Below are positions 51,994-59,812 of a stretch of DNA of 64,000 bases, one piece after another; position 1 is the stretch's first letter, and every line of letters begins with the position of its first letter. The notes beneath the pieces are model-generated. The model saw nothing but the letters and a program-made list of their open reading frames with translations, searched no databases and was not told where the DNA came from. The position numbers and the translations under genes were made by a program. Source of the DNA: Kineosporia sp. NBRC 101731 (GTDB lineage: Bacteria > Actinomycetota > Actinomycetes > Actinomycetales > Kineosporiaceae); assembly GCF_030269305.1 (NCBI RefSeq), contig NZ_BSTC01000011.1:62001-126000 (forward strand), read 5' to 3'.

Positions 51994-53364
51994 TCAGTCG
52001 GCGATGTAGTACAGCCGCTTGTTGCAGAACTCGTCGAAGCCCAGTGGGCCCAGCTCCCGGCCGAAGCCCGAGCTCTTGGTGCCGCCGAAGGGCAGCTCCG
52101 CGGCCTCGCCGGCCGGGGTGTTGACGTTGGTCATGCCGACGTCCAGACGACGGGCGATGCGCTTGGCGCGCTCGGTGTCGACACTGAAGACCGAACCACC
52201 CAGACCGAAACGGGTGGCGTTCGCCAGCTCGACCGCCTCGTCCTCACTGCTGACCTTGTAGACCACCGCGACCGGCCCGAACAGCTCCTCGCTGTAGGCC
52301 CGCATCTTCGGCGTCACGCCCGTGAGCACGGCGGGGGAGTAGTGGGCCGCCGGGCCCTCACCCAGCACCCCACCGGCGTGCAGGGTCGCGCCCTGGCCGA
52401 CAGCCTCCTGCACCTGCTCGTCGATCGACTCCGCGGCCCGCCGCGAGGACATCGGGGCGTGGGTGGACGCGTCGATCGCCTTCGCCTTCTCGGTCAGCTG
52501 TGCGACGAACTCGTCGTACACCGAGTCCATCACGATCATGCGCTTGTTCGAGTTGCAGACCTGCCCGTTGTTGTAGACCCGGAAGTCCCACGCCGTGGCG
52601 GCCAGCTTCGCCACGTCGTCGGTGTCCAGCACCACCATCGGGTCGGAGCCACCCAGCTCCAGCACGCACTTCTTCAGGTACTTGCCCGCCAGCTGCGCCA
52701 CCACGGCGCCGGCCCGCTCCGAACCGGTCAGCGACACGCCCTGCACGCGCCGGTCGGCGATGATCGTCTCGATCTGCTCGTGCGTGGCGAAGACGTTGAC
52801 GTACGCACCCTCGGGGACACCCGCGTCCTTCATGATCTGCTCGACGGCCAGCGCCACCTGCGGCACGCTCTCGGCGTGCTTGAGGATCACCGTGTTGCCC
52901 AGCACCAGGTTGGGCGCCGCGAACCGGGCGATCTGGTAGGTCGGGAAGTTCCACGGCATGATGCCCAGCACCGGGCCCACCGGGCGACGCTCGACCACGG
53001 CCGTGCCACCGGTGTCGCTGCTGGTCGGGATCGTCTGGTCGGCACCCAGCCGCGGACCCTCGGTGGCGTAGTAGTCGAAGATCGCCTGGCTGAACTCCGA
53101 CTCCTCCTTGCCCTCGTCGTAGGCCTTGCCCATCTCCTGCTGCGACAGCTTCGCCAGCTCGTCGGCGCGCTCGCCGAACAGCTCGGCCACGCGCTTCACC
53201 ACGGCGGCGCGCTCTTCGAGCGAGCGGCCCCGCCAGGCGGTGAAGGCCGTGTGGGCTCCGGCGATCGCCGACTCGATCTCGGCGTCCGTCGCGAAGGGGA
53301 AAGTCTTCAGCACCTCACCGGTAGCGGGGTCGGTGACCTGGTACGACGGCTGCGTAGGGCTCAT
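51994..53364 (-). CDS. NAD(P)-dependent aldehyde dehydrogenase, succinate-semialdehyde dehydrogenase type
   Basis: The 456-residue enzyme follows the short SSADH/GabD-like group: QVTDPATGEVLKTFPFATDA at the start, GPVLGIMPWNFPTYQIARF for cofactor binding, VLELGGSDPMVVLDTDD with the general-base glutamate, NGQVCNSNKRMIV with the catalytic cysteine, and ELPFGGTKSSGFGRELG near the end. It oxidises an aldehyde to the acid. With the mycofactocin-coupled alcohol dehydrogenase two genes away it could complete an alcohol-to-acid route; this is inference. Its start lies 61 bp from the phage-type integrase stop, so an element has inserted just upstream of its coding region. Confidence 0.93.
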   Translation of the reverse strand: MSPTQPSYQVTDPATGEVLKTFPFATDAEIESAIAGAHTAFTAWRGRSLEERAAVVKRVAELFGERADELAKLSQQEMGKAYDEGKEESEFSQAIFDYYATEGPRLGADQTIPTSSDTGGTAVVERRPVGPVLGIMPWNFPTYQIARFAAPNLVLGNTVILKHAESVPQVALAVEQIMKDAGVPEGAYVNVFATHEQIETIIADRRVQGVSLTGSERAGAVVAQLAGKYLKKCVLELGGSDPMVVLDTDDVAKLAATAWDFRVYNNGQVCNSNKRMIVMDSVYDEFVAQLTEKAKAIDASTHAPMSSRRAAESIDEQVQEAVGQGATLHAGGVLGEGPAAHYSPAVLTGVTPKMRAYSEELFGPVAVVYKVSSEDEAVELANATRFGLGGSVFSVDTERAKRIARRLDVGMTNVNTPAGEAAELPFGGTKSSGFGRELGPLGFDEFCNKRLYYIAD

Positions 53365-53400
53365 GCGCTTCTCCTGCAGGGGCTGGTGGTTGCGTCGGGG

Positions 53401-53429
53401 CTGAGCCTAGTTTGCCGGAGTAGGCTCAG
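53401..53429. repeat. Inverted repeat at the host/element boundary (terminator or attachment-site candidate)
   Basis: CTGAGCCTA (53401-53409) and TAGGCTCAG (53421-53429) are perfect 9-bp arms around an 11-bp centre TGTTTGCCGGAG-like segment. The right arm overlaps the end of the integrase gene. It sits exactly between host gene and element, so it may be the integrase terminator, part of the left attachment site, or both. No tRNA is present here. Confidence 0.55.
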
Positions 53430-54865
53430 TCTCGGCTGGGGTGAGTGCTGGCGTCAGATAGCTGTTCTGCTACAGGCGCTTCCAGATCCAGGACAAGATC
53501 TGGGGCGTTCTCCGGGCGGCGCTGGTCACTTTGCCGGTCACTACGCACATCGGCGGTCGTCTTGGTGCCGCGGCCGGTCTCAAGCTGGGCCGCGATCGCC
53601 TCGAGCACCGGGCGTGCACGCTCGGCCCGCACGGTCAGATAGTGCTTCTTCGTGACCGCGCCGTCGGGCGTGTGACCTGCGACCGCGGTGATCACCTCAA
53701 GGTCCGACCCTGCCTCGTGCAGGGCCGTGACGGCAGAGGACCGCAAATGCTTCAGCGTCGCTGTCCTGCTGGTCCCGGGCACGATCACATCTTGCATGAT
53801 GCGGGAGAAGGTCCGCGAGATGTTGCCCGGCTGAAGTGGCCGCCCGTCGACCTGACAAAACACCAGACCATGGTCGGCGTAGTCGGGCCCGTACCGGTCA
53901 CGCTCGAGGGACTGCTGGGCGTGGTGTGCGTCCAGGCGGGCACCCATGGACCCGATGATCGGCAGGATGCGCCGGCCCGCCTGAGACTTGGGTGGGCCGA
54001 AGTAGATTCCCTGATGGGCGCTGCCGCAGAAGGGGCACGCCCATGATCCGGGCTCCCGTACCAGGGCGCGGCGCACGCTGAACTGCTGGCCGGAGGGGTC
54101 GCGGTCGTCCCATCGCAGGCCCAGGATCTCGGAGCGCCGCGTGGGCCACAGCACGTACGACCACCACATGGCCTCGAGGCGGTCGCCGGCGATCCGCTCA
54201 AGGAACGTCCCGGAGATTTCCCGGCCGACGTCGACGGGCGGGCGGGTGACGACCTGGATGGGCTTGGACCGGTCGACCCAGTTCTGAGTGATGAGGTTGC
54301 CGTCGACGGCGTGGCCGAGTGCCGTGTGCAGGATACCGATGATCGTTTTGCGTGTGACCGCCGCCAGTCGCTTGGGGGGCTTCGCGGGGCTCGACTGGTA
54401 CGTGTACGTGGACAGCGCTTTGGCGACCTGCTGGATGTGGTGGGGTCGAAGCTGTCCGAGACGCACGTGCCCGATGTAGGGGATGACGTGGATGGCGAGC
54501 TGGTTCTCGTAGCCGTTGACGGTGTTGGGTCGCAGGCCTTCAACGCGCTCGGGGTCGCCGGGGTCGAAGGCCGTGGCGCGCAGGCCGGCGATCCACTGCT
54601 CGAGGAACTGGGCCAGGGTTAGCCCGCGGTCGTGGGCGTACGTGCCATCGCTGATGGCGGTGCGCTTGTCGCGCTGGTCCTGGTCTGCGAGCTCGCGCGT
54701 GGGGAAGGTCTCTGACCACTGTGGTTTGCCCAGGAGACCGGTTGCCGGGTCGGGTAGCCCCATGCGGTAGCGCCATCCGACGGGGCAGGAGCACCAGCGC
54801 CCCCGCTTGTCCTTCTTCGGGTGGCGGGAGCAGTCCTTTTTGGCTTCGGACCAGGCGCGTGGCAT
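53426..54865 (-). CDS. int: Tyrosine recombinase / phage-type integrase
   Basis: The 479-residue protein has an N-terminal AP2-like or arm-binding part (CSCPVGWRYRMGLPDPATGL, SDGTYAHDRGLTLAQFLEQW), a core-binding SAM-like domain (GYENQLAIHVIPYIGHVRLG), and the catalytic domain with the first arginine in WPTRRSEILGLRWDD, HLRSSAVTALHEAGSD as the HxxR box, GHTPDGAVTKKHYL with the second histidine and the nucleophile tyrosine. An inserted CPFCGSAHQGIYFG segment with a possible cysteine pair lies between the arginine and HxxR boxes, as in many actinophage integrases. It is the outermost gene of the element and should act on the site next to its stop. Confidence 0.93.
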   Translation of the reverse strand: MPRAWSEAKKDCSRHPKKDKRGRWCSCPVGWRYRMGLPDPATGLLGKPQWSETFPTRELADQDQRDKRTAISDGTYAHDRGLTLAQFLEQWIAGLRATAFDPGDPERVEGLRPNTVNGYENQLAIHVIPYIGHVRLGQLRPHHIQQVAKALSTYTYQSSPAKPPKRLAAVTRKTIIGILHTALGHAVDGNLITQNWVDRSKPIQVVTRPPVDVGREISGTFLERIAGDRLEAMWWSYVLWPTRRSEILGLRWDDRDPSGQQFSVRRALVREPGSWACPFCGSAHQGIYFGPPKSQAGRRILPIIGSMGARLDAHHAQQSLERDRYGPDYADHGLVFCQVDGRPLQPGNISRTFSRIMQDVIVPGTSRTATLKHLRSSAVTALHEAGSDLEVITAVAGHTPDGAVTKKHYLTVRAERARPVLEAIAAQLETGRGTKTTADVRSDRQSDQRRPENAPDLVLDLEAPVAEQLSDASTHPSRD

Positions 54866-54871
54866 GAGCGC

Positions 54872-55300
54872 TCAGGCGTCGGGGTCGATGCCGTGCTCGG
54901 CGAGGAGGGCGCGTAGGCGGGTCTCTTCTTCCTGCTGATCGCAGAGGAGGGAGATGACCATGTGGGCGGCGCGCCTTTTGGATCCGGTGAGGGTGTGGGC
55001 GCGTGCGTCGAGGCCTGCCGTGAAGGTGCTGGCGCTGGCGGTGTCTTTGATGCCGACCTCGCGGGCGAAGAGTGCGAGGACGTCCCACTCGGGCAGGCGC
55101 AGTGACGCGGCGACGGCCTTGACGTTCTTGGTGCGGGGGATGTCGGTGAATTGCTCGTCGGGGTCGAGCATGCGGTAGGCGGTGGTCTTGTCGACGCCTG
55201 CGGCTTTGGCGAGCCAGGGGCCGGGTTTTTCGTCGGTGATGCGGGCGGCTGCGTCGCGGAGCACCTCGTGTCGGCGCGGCATATCGGGCTTGGTGGGCAT
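54872..55300 (-). CDS. HTH protein, putative phage repressor or integration regulator
   Basis: The 142-residue protein has a Cro/XRE-like helix-turn-helix (ITDEKPGPWLAKAAGVDKTT, AYRMLDPDEQ, NVKAVAASLRLPEWDVLALF) in its first 80 residues and a helical C-terminus rich in charged residues (CDQQEEETRLRALLAEHGID) that could mediate dimers. It is 6 bp upstream of int on the same strand and is divergent from the early operon, the usual place for an immunity repressor. The palindrome at 55451-55471 is a good candidate for its operator. An excisionase role is less likely given its size. Confidence 0.72.
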   Translation of the reverse strand: MPTKPDMPRRHEVLRDAAARITDEKPGPWLAKAAGVDKTTAYRMLDPDEQFTDIPRTKNVKAVAASLRLPEWDVLALFAREVGIKDTASASTFTAGLDARAHTLTGSKRRAAHMVISLLCDQQEEETRLRALLAEHGIDPDA

Positions 55301-55529
55301 AGGTGGATGCTCCGGTCATTCATCGCTTATGGCAAACACGGCTGGGGGCCAGCCTACAAAAGTTGAGTTACGAACCGATCGTGAACGTCGGACGAGATCC
55401 CCGTCCATCCGGGCAGGTAGTCGCGGGAAAGGCGCGTCGCAGATTGACCAGAGTAGGATTAGGTCCTACTCTTGAAGTATCAGAAGCAAGGGTGCGCAAG
55501 GCGTACTACGGGTGGCATGGGGGCAGAGC
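55301..55529. other. Divergent control region of the element
   Basis: This 229-bp gap between the leftward HTH gene and the first rightward gene is the most A/T-rich part of the element. It contains the promoter-operator described at 55444-55472. A leftward promoter for HTH and int must also lie here, perhaps around 55340-55400, but I cannot place it with confidence. Confidence 0.6.
55444..55472 (+). promoter_or_regulatory. Sigma-70-type early promoter with overlapping palindromic operator
   Basis: TTGACC (55444-55449) and TACTCT (55467-55472), spaced by 17 bp, make a good -35/-10 pair on the + strand. A perfect inverted repeat GAGTAGGA-TTAGG-TCCTACTC (55451-55471) fills the spacer and overlaps the -10. 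Binding there would block RNA polymerase. The first early gene starts 58 bp after the -10. Confidence 0.75.
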
Positions 55530-55877
55530 ATGGCCGAACGTATCCAGTGGGTGATCCTGCGCCGCGGGGTTGAGCTGGGATACCGCCTGGATGCCGTCGG
55601 TCTGACGGTCGATGGACTGGCTGAGGTCGTCCCGCTGACTGCCGTCCAGATCAATAAGGTCATCCGCGGCGAAGCCCGCGTCAAAGCGTTCGTCGCGGAA
55701 GCGATCCTCGCTGCAATCAGTCCGCGTCTGGAGTTCGATCGCTTCTTCGAGAGCGTTTCCCGCACGTCCAAAGGGTTGGATCTAATCCCACAGGCGCGTC
55801 GTACAATGCCTGTCGGGCCCCGGGAAATTGACCCAACCGGGCGAGGCTCCATCCTGGCCGGACGGGGGACCCAGTGA
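55530..55877 (+). CDS. Small HTH-like protein, first gene of the early operon
   Basis: This 115-residue protein has one probable helix-turn-helix (GLTVDGLAEVVPLTAVQINK then VIRGEARVKAFVAEAILAAI) and a basic, unstructured C-terminus. It is first behind the operator-controlled promoter, so a Cro-like or antirepressor role is possible. The ATG at 55530 follows GGGGGCAG; an ATG six codons earlier is an alternative. Its stop overlaps the next start by 4 bases. No specific family is recognised. Confidence 0.65.
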   Translation: MAERIQWVILRRGVELGYRLDAVGLTVDGLAEVVPLTAVQINKVIRGEARVKAFVAEAILAAISPRLEFDRFFESVSRTSKGLDLIPQARRTMPVGPREIDPTGRGSILAGRGTQ

Positions 55878-56356
55878 GCAGGGCGACTGACCTATCGGTG
55901 CTCCTGCCGCTGCCCCTGACCGTCCCGTTCCTGACCGCTGCCCGAGCGCACGGACTCGACCGGTCCGCGGCGTTCCGCGCCAAGCGAGCCCAGCGACTCC
56001 CGTTCCGGCTCCTGTCGGTAGGGGAGCGCTGCCACCAGGCCCTCACCATCGACCTCATCGACCACTTCGGGCCGGACGCCCGAGTGCTCGACCTGATCGG
56101 CGACGCCCCAGGGATCGCGTTGCGGGACCTTCTGGACGGGGACATCTCGTTGCCGCTCGCTCAGGCGGGGGCGTTCTTCCGCCGCGACCCGAGCACCACG
56201 TACTTCCTGCGACGCCGGGGAATGCTCCCGTTCCCTCTGGTCGGCGACGGCCGGGCCGCAAAGGCTCCCGTGTACGGGCTCCTGGAAGCGGCCGGATTCA
56301 CGGGCGAGCAGATCGTCCACCTGCGGGACATCACCGCGGCCTCGAAGGCCGCCTAA
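55874..56356 (+). CDS. Putative DNA-binding protein of the early region
   Basis: The 160-residue protein starts with GTG, overlapping the previous stop. It has a first helical part with basic residues (AFRAKRAQRLPFRLLSVGER), a helix pair around LIGDAPGIALRDLLDGDISL, and a C-terminal segment PLAQAGAFFRRDPSTTYFLR then FPLVGDGRAAKAPVYGLLEA, which resembles the winged helix of excisionase/MerR-like phage proteins. Role is unknown; excision or transcription control are both possible. It is coupled with the upstream HTH gene. Confidence 0.6.
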   Translation: MSRATDLSVLLPLPLTVPFLTAARAHGLDRSAAFRAKRAQRLPFRLLSVGERCHQALTIDLIDHFGPDARVLDLIGDAPGIALRDLLDGDISLPLAQAGAFFRRDPSTTYFLRRRGMLPFPLVGDGRAAKAPVYGLLEAAGFTGEQIVHLRDITAASKAA

Positions 56357-56450
56357 GAGCTGGCGGCGGCGCCCGGCTGCTGATCGCGTCGGGGCCGCCG
56401 CCCACCAACCCATTACCAGGGCACCGCCATGCCCAGATGAGGAGATCACA

Positions 56451-56738
56451 GTGAGTCTGACACAGGTCGAGAGCGCCGTGCCGGTCTTGGATCCGGCGCC
56501 GATGCCGCCGGAGACGATGATCCGCGCCCAGGTCGCGACGGAGCGCGGGTGCAAGTCCCGCGAGGACGTCGTGGTCATGGTGAAGATCGCGGGCGAGGCG
56601 CAGAACATGTGGATTATCCCGGCGGAGGTCGACGACTTCCGTGGCTGGGTCCGCGATTCGGAGATCGTCGCCGTCGTCGAGGTGCTGTACGCGCCCACCC
56701 CGGTCGTGCCGGCGCAGCGGGTCGGGAGTGCGGCGTGA
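56451..56738 (+). CDS. Hypothetical protein of the early operon
   Basis: The 95-residue protein starts with GTG at 56451, behind a clear GAGGAG at 56439-56444. It has a beta-rich centre (MIRAQVATERGCKSREDVVV, NMWIIPAEVDDFRGWVRDSE) and no recognised motif. It is the first of nine genes joined end to end by 4-base overlaps, so it marks the start of a second translational block, 94 bp after the putative DNA-binding gene. Confidence 0.65.
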   Translation: MSLTQVESAVPVLDPAPMPPETMIRAQVATERGCKSREDVVVMVKIAGEAQNMWIIPAEVDDFRGWVRDSEIVAVVEVLYAPTPVVPAQRVGSAA

Positions 56739-58222
56739 GCAACGACTACCGGCACGGCCTGAACATCACAGCCCTGGTCGAGTCTGGTTCGGATCGCAGC
56801 TACCCCGACGACCCGACGCAGGCTCGCCAGTGGGCGCACTTGCTGCCATCTGGCGAGTACCGCATAGACGGTGACCAGAACTGGACTCGCGATGGCCGTG
56901 GTCTGGAGGCGAAGAACTGGGACCGCCCGCAGGAGCTCGTTTTTCCGGAAGGGACGCGCATCGTCCACCGCGACATCTCCATCGGTTACGGCCCATGGGT
57001 CGATCAGGAGACGGGCGCGGCTGCCGCCGCTGCTAAGTCGTTCGACCTCAAGATCGGCGACACCGTGCGCGTAGTCGGATGCACGACCGCGGCTCATGTC
57101 GGTCTGGTCGGCAAGCTCATGGACAACCCCGAGCACGACGGTCCGACGGTGGATCTCGGTGATCAGTTTGCCGGGACCACCGACGGTGGCCCCTGCTGGG
57201 CGGATGAGGTCGCTCCCGTCTGGCAGGTCGGCGAGGGGGTCACTGAGGAGCCTCCGATCGGGACCACGGTTCGCGTCGGCCACGGCTACTTCCGGCGCGG
57301 CACCGACGGTAGCTGGTTCGACCTGTCTGACATGAACCGCTATTCGTGGGCCGACCTCCTGGCCATGGCTACCACGAATGGCGTGGATGTCATCTACGTT
57401 TCCGATTCCGAGGCCCGGCCCACCTTCGTCGTCGGCGAGGTGGTCACCCCCGAGATGGGCGAGCCACCCGTGGGTTCGGCGGTCAAGGATCGCGACGGGG
57501 ACCTGTGGACGCACAGGGCCACTTGGGTGAGTGCGGGCTCGACCCTGACTGGCTGGTCCAGCGCAAAGGGGTACGGACCCCTCACCCTCGTCTCCCTGCC
57601 CGACCAGCCCACCGAATCCCATGCCCCACAGCCGAAGTCGCAGGAGGTTCCGACGGGTGGCATTCCTGACGCAACGGTCGCCGAGGATGGCCCACCCATC
57701 CACGACGACGTGAAGCAGGGCGACAAAGTCACCATCACCGGGACCGTGGCCAGCGTCGGTAAGCACAGCGGACTGCCGGGGTTCTGGGTGGACGACGTGG
57801 ATCACAGCAGGCAGGAAATCCATGTCACGGATCGCAAGGTTTCGATCGCCCGGCCATCGACGGCGGAGGCCCGCGAGGTGCCGCTGAGTGAGATGCGTGA
57901 TGGGGATGTGGTCTCGGCGTCGTTCGTGTTCAGGAGTGATCGCACCGACGAAGGGCACTGGAGTGACGGACTGCTGGCAGCCGACGCGGCGGGTGGGTGG
58001 CTGGTGTTGCAGGAAGCGTCGGCAACCCGACCCATCAAGGCCCTCCCCACCACTCCCGGCAAGGCCGTGCTAGCCACCATCAGGTACCCGTCGGGCCAGG
58101 AGTTCAACAGGGTCATCGGGCTCGACCAGTCGGGCCAGTGGTACGAGATTCTGGATCGCGAGCCTGTAAACGTCGATCAGGTGCTGGACTTCGTGAAGCT
58201 GCTGGCGGGTGAGGAGCGATGA
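56735..58222 (+). CDS. Large beta-rich hypothetical phage protein with repeated SH3/OB-like segments
   Basis: The 495-residue acidic protein starts with GTG, overlapping the previous stop by 4 bases. It is predicted mostly beta and appears to be made of repeated short barrels: FDLKIGDTVRVVGCTTAAHV, QGDKVTITGTVASVGKHSGL with FWVDDVDHSRQEIHV, and VPLSEMRDGDVVSASFVFRS. These recall KOW/SH3 or OB folds, but no catalytic motif is seen. Low-complexity proline/glutamate linkers separate them. Its place before the recombination genes suggests an early accessory or nucleic-acid-binding role, which is inference only. Confidence 0.6.
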   Translation: MSNDYRHGLNITALVESGSDRSYPDDPTQARQWAHLLPSGEYRIDGDQNWTRDGRGLEAKNWDRPQELVFPEGTRIVHRDISIGYGPWVDQETGAAAAAAKSFDLKIGDTVRVVGCTTAAHVGLVGKLMDNPEHDGPTVDLGDQFAGTTDGGPCWADEVAPVWQVGEGVTEEPPIGTTVRVGHGYFRRGTDGSWFDLSDMNRYSWADLLAMATTNGVDVIYVSDSEARPTFVVGEVVTPEMGEPPVGSAVKDRDGDLWTHRATWVSAGSTLTGWSSAKGYGPLTLVSLPDQPTESHAPQPKSQEVPTGGIPDATVAEDGPPIHDDVKQGDKVTITGTVASVGKHSGLPGFWVDDVDHSRQEIHVTDRKVSIARPSTAEAREVPLSEMRDGDVVSASFVFRSDRTDEGHWSDGLLAADAAGGWLVLQEASATRPIKALPTTPGKAVLATIRYPSGQEFNRVIGLDQSGQWYEILDREPVNVDQVLDFVKLLAGEER

Positions 58223-58593
58223 GCGCGGACCGTCTGCACCTCTGGGATTACGACCACCCGTACTACGCATGCGAAGGCAACTACTACAAGCGCGATCACG
58301 CGCACCGATGGGCGTCCTGGGCTGAGTTCATGAGCGAACTCGGCTCGTCGGACGAGGACCTGAACCTGATCTACCGGTGGGACTGGTTCACCCCTGACCC
58401 GACCGATTATGAGGATGGCGAAGAGATCCCGTCGGAGCGAATCAACCTGTTCTTCATCTTGCAGCGCAAGGCCATCTGCATGTCCGCGCACATCGACGTG
58501 ACCCGCGACCAGGAGCCAGAGATCCGCGCCTTCCTCGTCAAGCGCGCCCGGACCGTAGCGCAAATCTGGGAACCGATTGGAGTTGAACTGTGA
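58219..58593 (+). CDS. Hypothetical acidic early-operon protein
   Basis: This 124-residue protein is acidic and rich in aromatic residues (LWDYDHPYYACEGNYYKRDH, WASWAEFMSELGSSDEDLNL, YRWDWFTPDPTDYEDGEE), followed by a helix-forming end. It overlaps both neighbours by 4 bases. The composition, with high Asp/Glu/Trp/Tyr, is that of small phage proteins that mimic DNA or block host enzymes, but there is no recognisable domain. Confidence 0.6.
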   Translation: MSADRLHLWDYDHPYYACEGNYYKRDHAHRWASWAEFMSELGSSDEDLNLIYRWDWFTPDPTDYEDGEEIPSERINLFFILQRKAICMSAHIDVTRDQEPEIRAFLVKRARTVAQIWEPIGVEL

Positions 58594-58955
58594 ACCTTCC
58601 CGATGACACGTTCCTCGGCTACCTGATCTGCGATGAGGCCTGGTACGCCGAGACACTGAGGCGAACGGGTGCCGCGAGGAAGTACCCCGAGATCATGGTC
58701 TCGGCTTCGGCGCGCGGCGGTGGCTGTGCGTGGGAGTTCCCGATCGAGGAGTTCGAGCTCGGTGGGAGGATGGTTACTCGGGCCCGGATTTTCAACGAGT
58801 CCTATGTGGCATTCCAGCAGGTCCCGGAACTGTTCGAGCTGCTGGCCGAACGCCGCCCGCAGACCTTGCAGCATGTCCGGGAGATCCTGGATGAGCTGGG
58901 CGCTGTCGATGAAACCCAGCGCGTCACACCCGAGCGCTACCGGACGTTGTCGTGA
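58590..58955 (+). CDS. Hypothetical early-operon protein
   Basis: The 121-residue protein begins with GTG, overlapping the preceding gene by 4 bases. It has an alpha/beta pattern (FLGYLICDEAWYAETLRRTG, KYPEIMVSASARGGGCAWEF, RIFNESYVAFQQVPELFELL) and a helical end (TLQHVREILDELGAVDET). No motif is recognised. It directly precedes the RecE-like nuclease gene and shares its transcript. Confidence 0.6.
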   Translation: MNLPDDTFLGYLICDEAWYAETLRRTGAARKYPEIMVSASARGGGCAWEFPIEEFELGGRMVTRARIFNESYVAFQQVPELFELLAERRPQTLQHVREILDELGAVDETQRVTPERYRTLS

Positions 58956-59812
58956 GCGTCGCGGAACTGGGCGCCGGCCACCCGACGGTCATCACCGAGC
59001 CCGGCATGTATGACCTACCGGAGAGGGTGTACCTGTCAGACCCGACACCAAACGGCTCGATGTCGTCGTCGACAGCGAGGCGCATTCTCAAGCCGGGCGG
59101 GCCGCGGCGCGTGCAGTGGGAGCGCAAGCACCCGCAGTTCAAGGACGCATACGACCTGGGCACCGTTACCCACCTGCACGTGCTCGGCAAGGGCGCCGAA
59201 GTGGTCGAGGTCGAGGCGTCGTCATGGCAGACCAAAGCGGCGCAGGCCGAGCGGGATGCGGCACGCGCCGAGGGCAAGACGCCAATCTTGACGAAGGATC
59301 TGCTGAAGGCGAAGGCCATGGCCCGAGCGGTCCTCTCCCACAAGCGGGTCCGTGAACTGGGGCTGTTCAAGGACGGGAATGGCCTGGCTGAGCAGTCGAT
59401 CTTCTGGGATGACGAGGAGCACGGGATCACGCGTCGGGCGATGCTCGACTGGTTTGGTGACATCCCCGCGGACCTGAAGACGACGAACGATGCGTCACCT
59501 GAGGCGATCGCGAAAGCTGTTTACAGCTACGGGTATGACCAGCAGGACGACTGGTATCGGGCGGCGATCCGCTCCACCGGGCACGATGACAACCCGCCGT
59601 TCCTGTTCGTTTTCGTCGAGACCGAGGCGCCGCACTTCGTGGCCGTGGTCGAGCTCGATGACGCGTTCCTGGACCGGGGAGAGCGCCGCAACCGGGCGGG
59701 CATGGAGCGGTGGGCCAACTGCCGGGAGTCGGGGATCTGGCCCGGTTACACCGAAGAGATTCAGACCATCAGCCCGCCGCGGTGGGCACGCTACGAGGGG
59801 GACGACCTGTGA
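58952..59812 (+). CDS. RecE-like PD-(D/E)XK exonuclease (DUF3799 type)
   Basis: The 286-residue protein resembles the nuclease domain of exonuclease VIII (RecE): LSDPTPNGSMSSSTARRILK near the start, AYDLGTVTHLHVLGKGAEVV with the conserved histidine, GLAEQSIFWDDEEHGITRRA, MLDWFGDIPADLKTTNDASP with the nuclease DxK, and YSYGYDQQDDWYRAAI with the glutamine/tyrosine helix. It should degrade one strand of double-stranded DNA ends and leave 3' tails for the annealing protein encoded next. GTG start, 4-base overlaps on both sides. A RecE-RecT pair is normal in phage recombination modules. Confidence 0.88.
   Translation: MSVAELGAGHPTVITEPGMYDLPERVYLSDPTPNGSMSSSTARRILKPGGPRRVQWERKHPQFKDAYDLGTVTHLHVLGKGAEVVEVEASSWQTKAAQAERDAARAEGKTPILTKDLLKAKAMARAVLSHKRVRELGLFKDGNGLAEQSIFWDDEEHGITRRAMLDWFGDIPADLKTTNDASPEAIAKAVYSYGYDQQDDWYRAAIRSTGHDDNPPFLFVFVETEAPHFVAVVELDDAFLDRGERRNRAGMERWANCRESGIWPGYTEEIQTISPPRWARYEGDDL

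Noticed and set aside
53365-53430. tRNA gene as attachment site for the integrase
   Set aside because: No cloverleaf or TPsiC-like GGTTCRA box is present near the integrase, nor elsewhere in the window.
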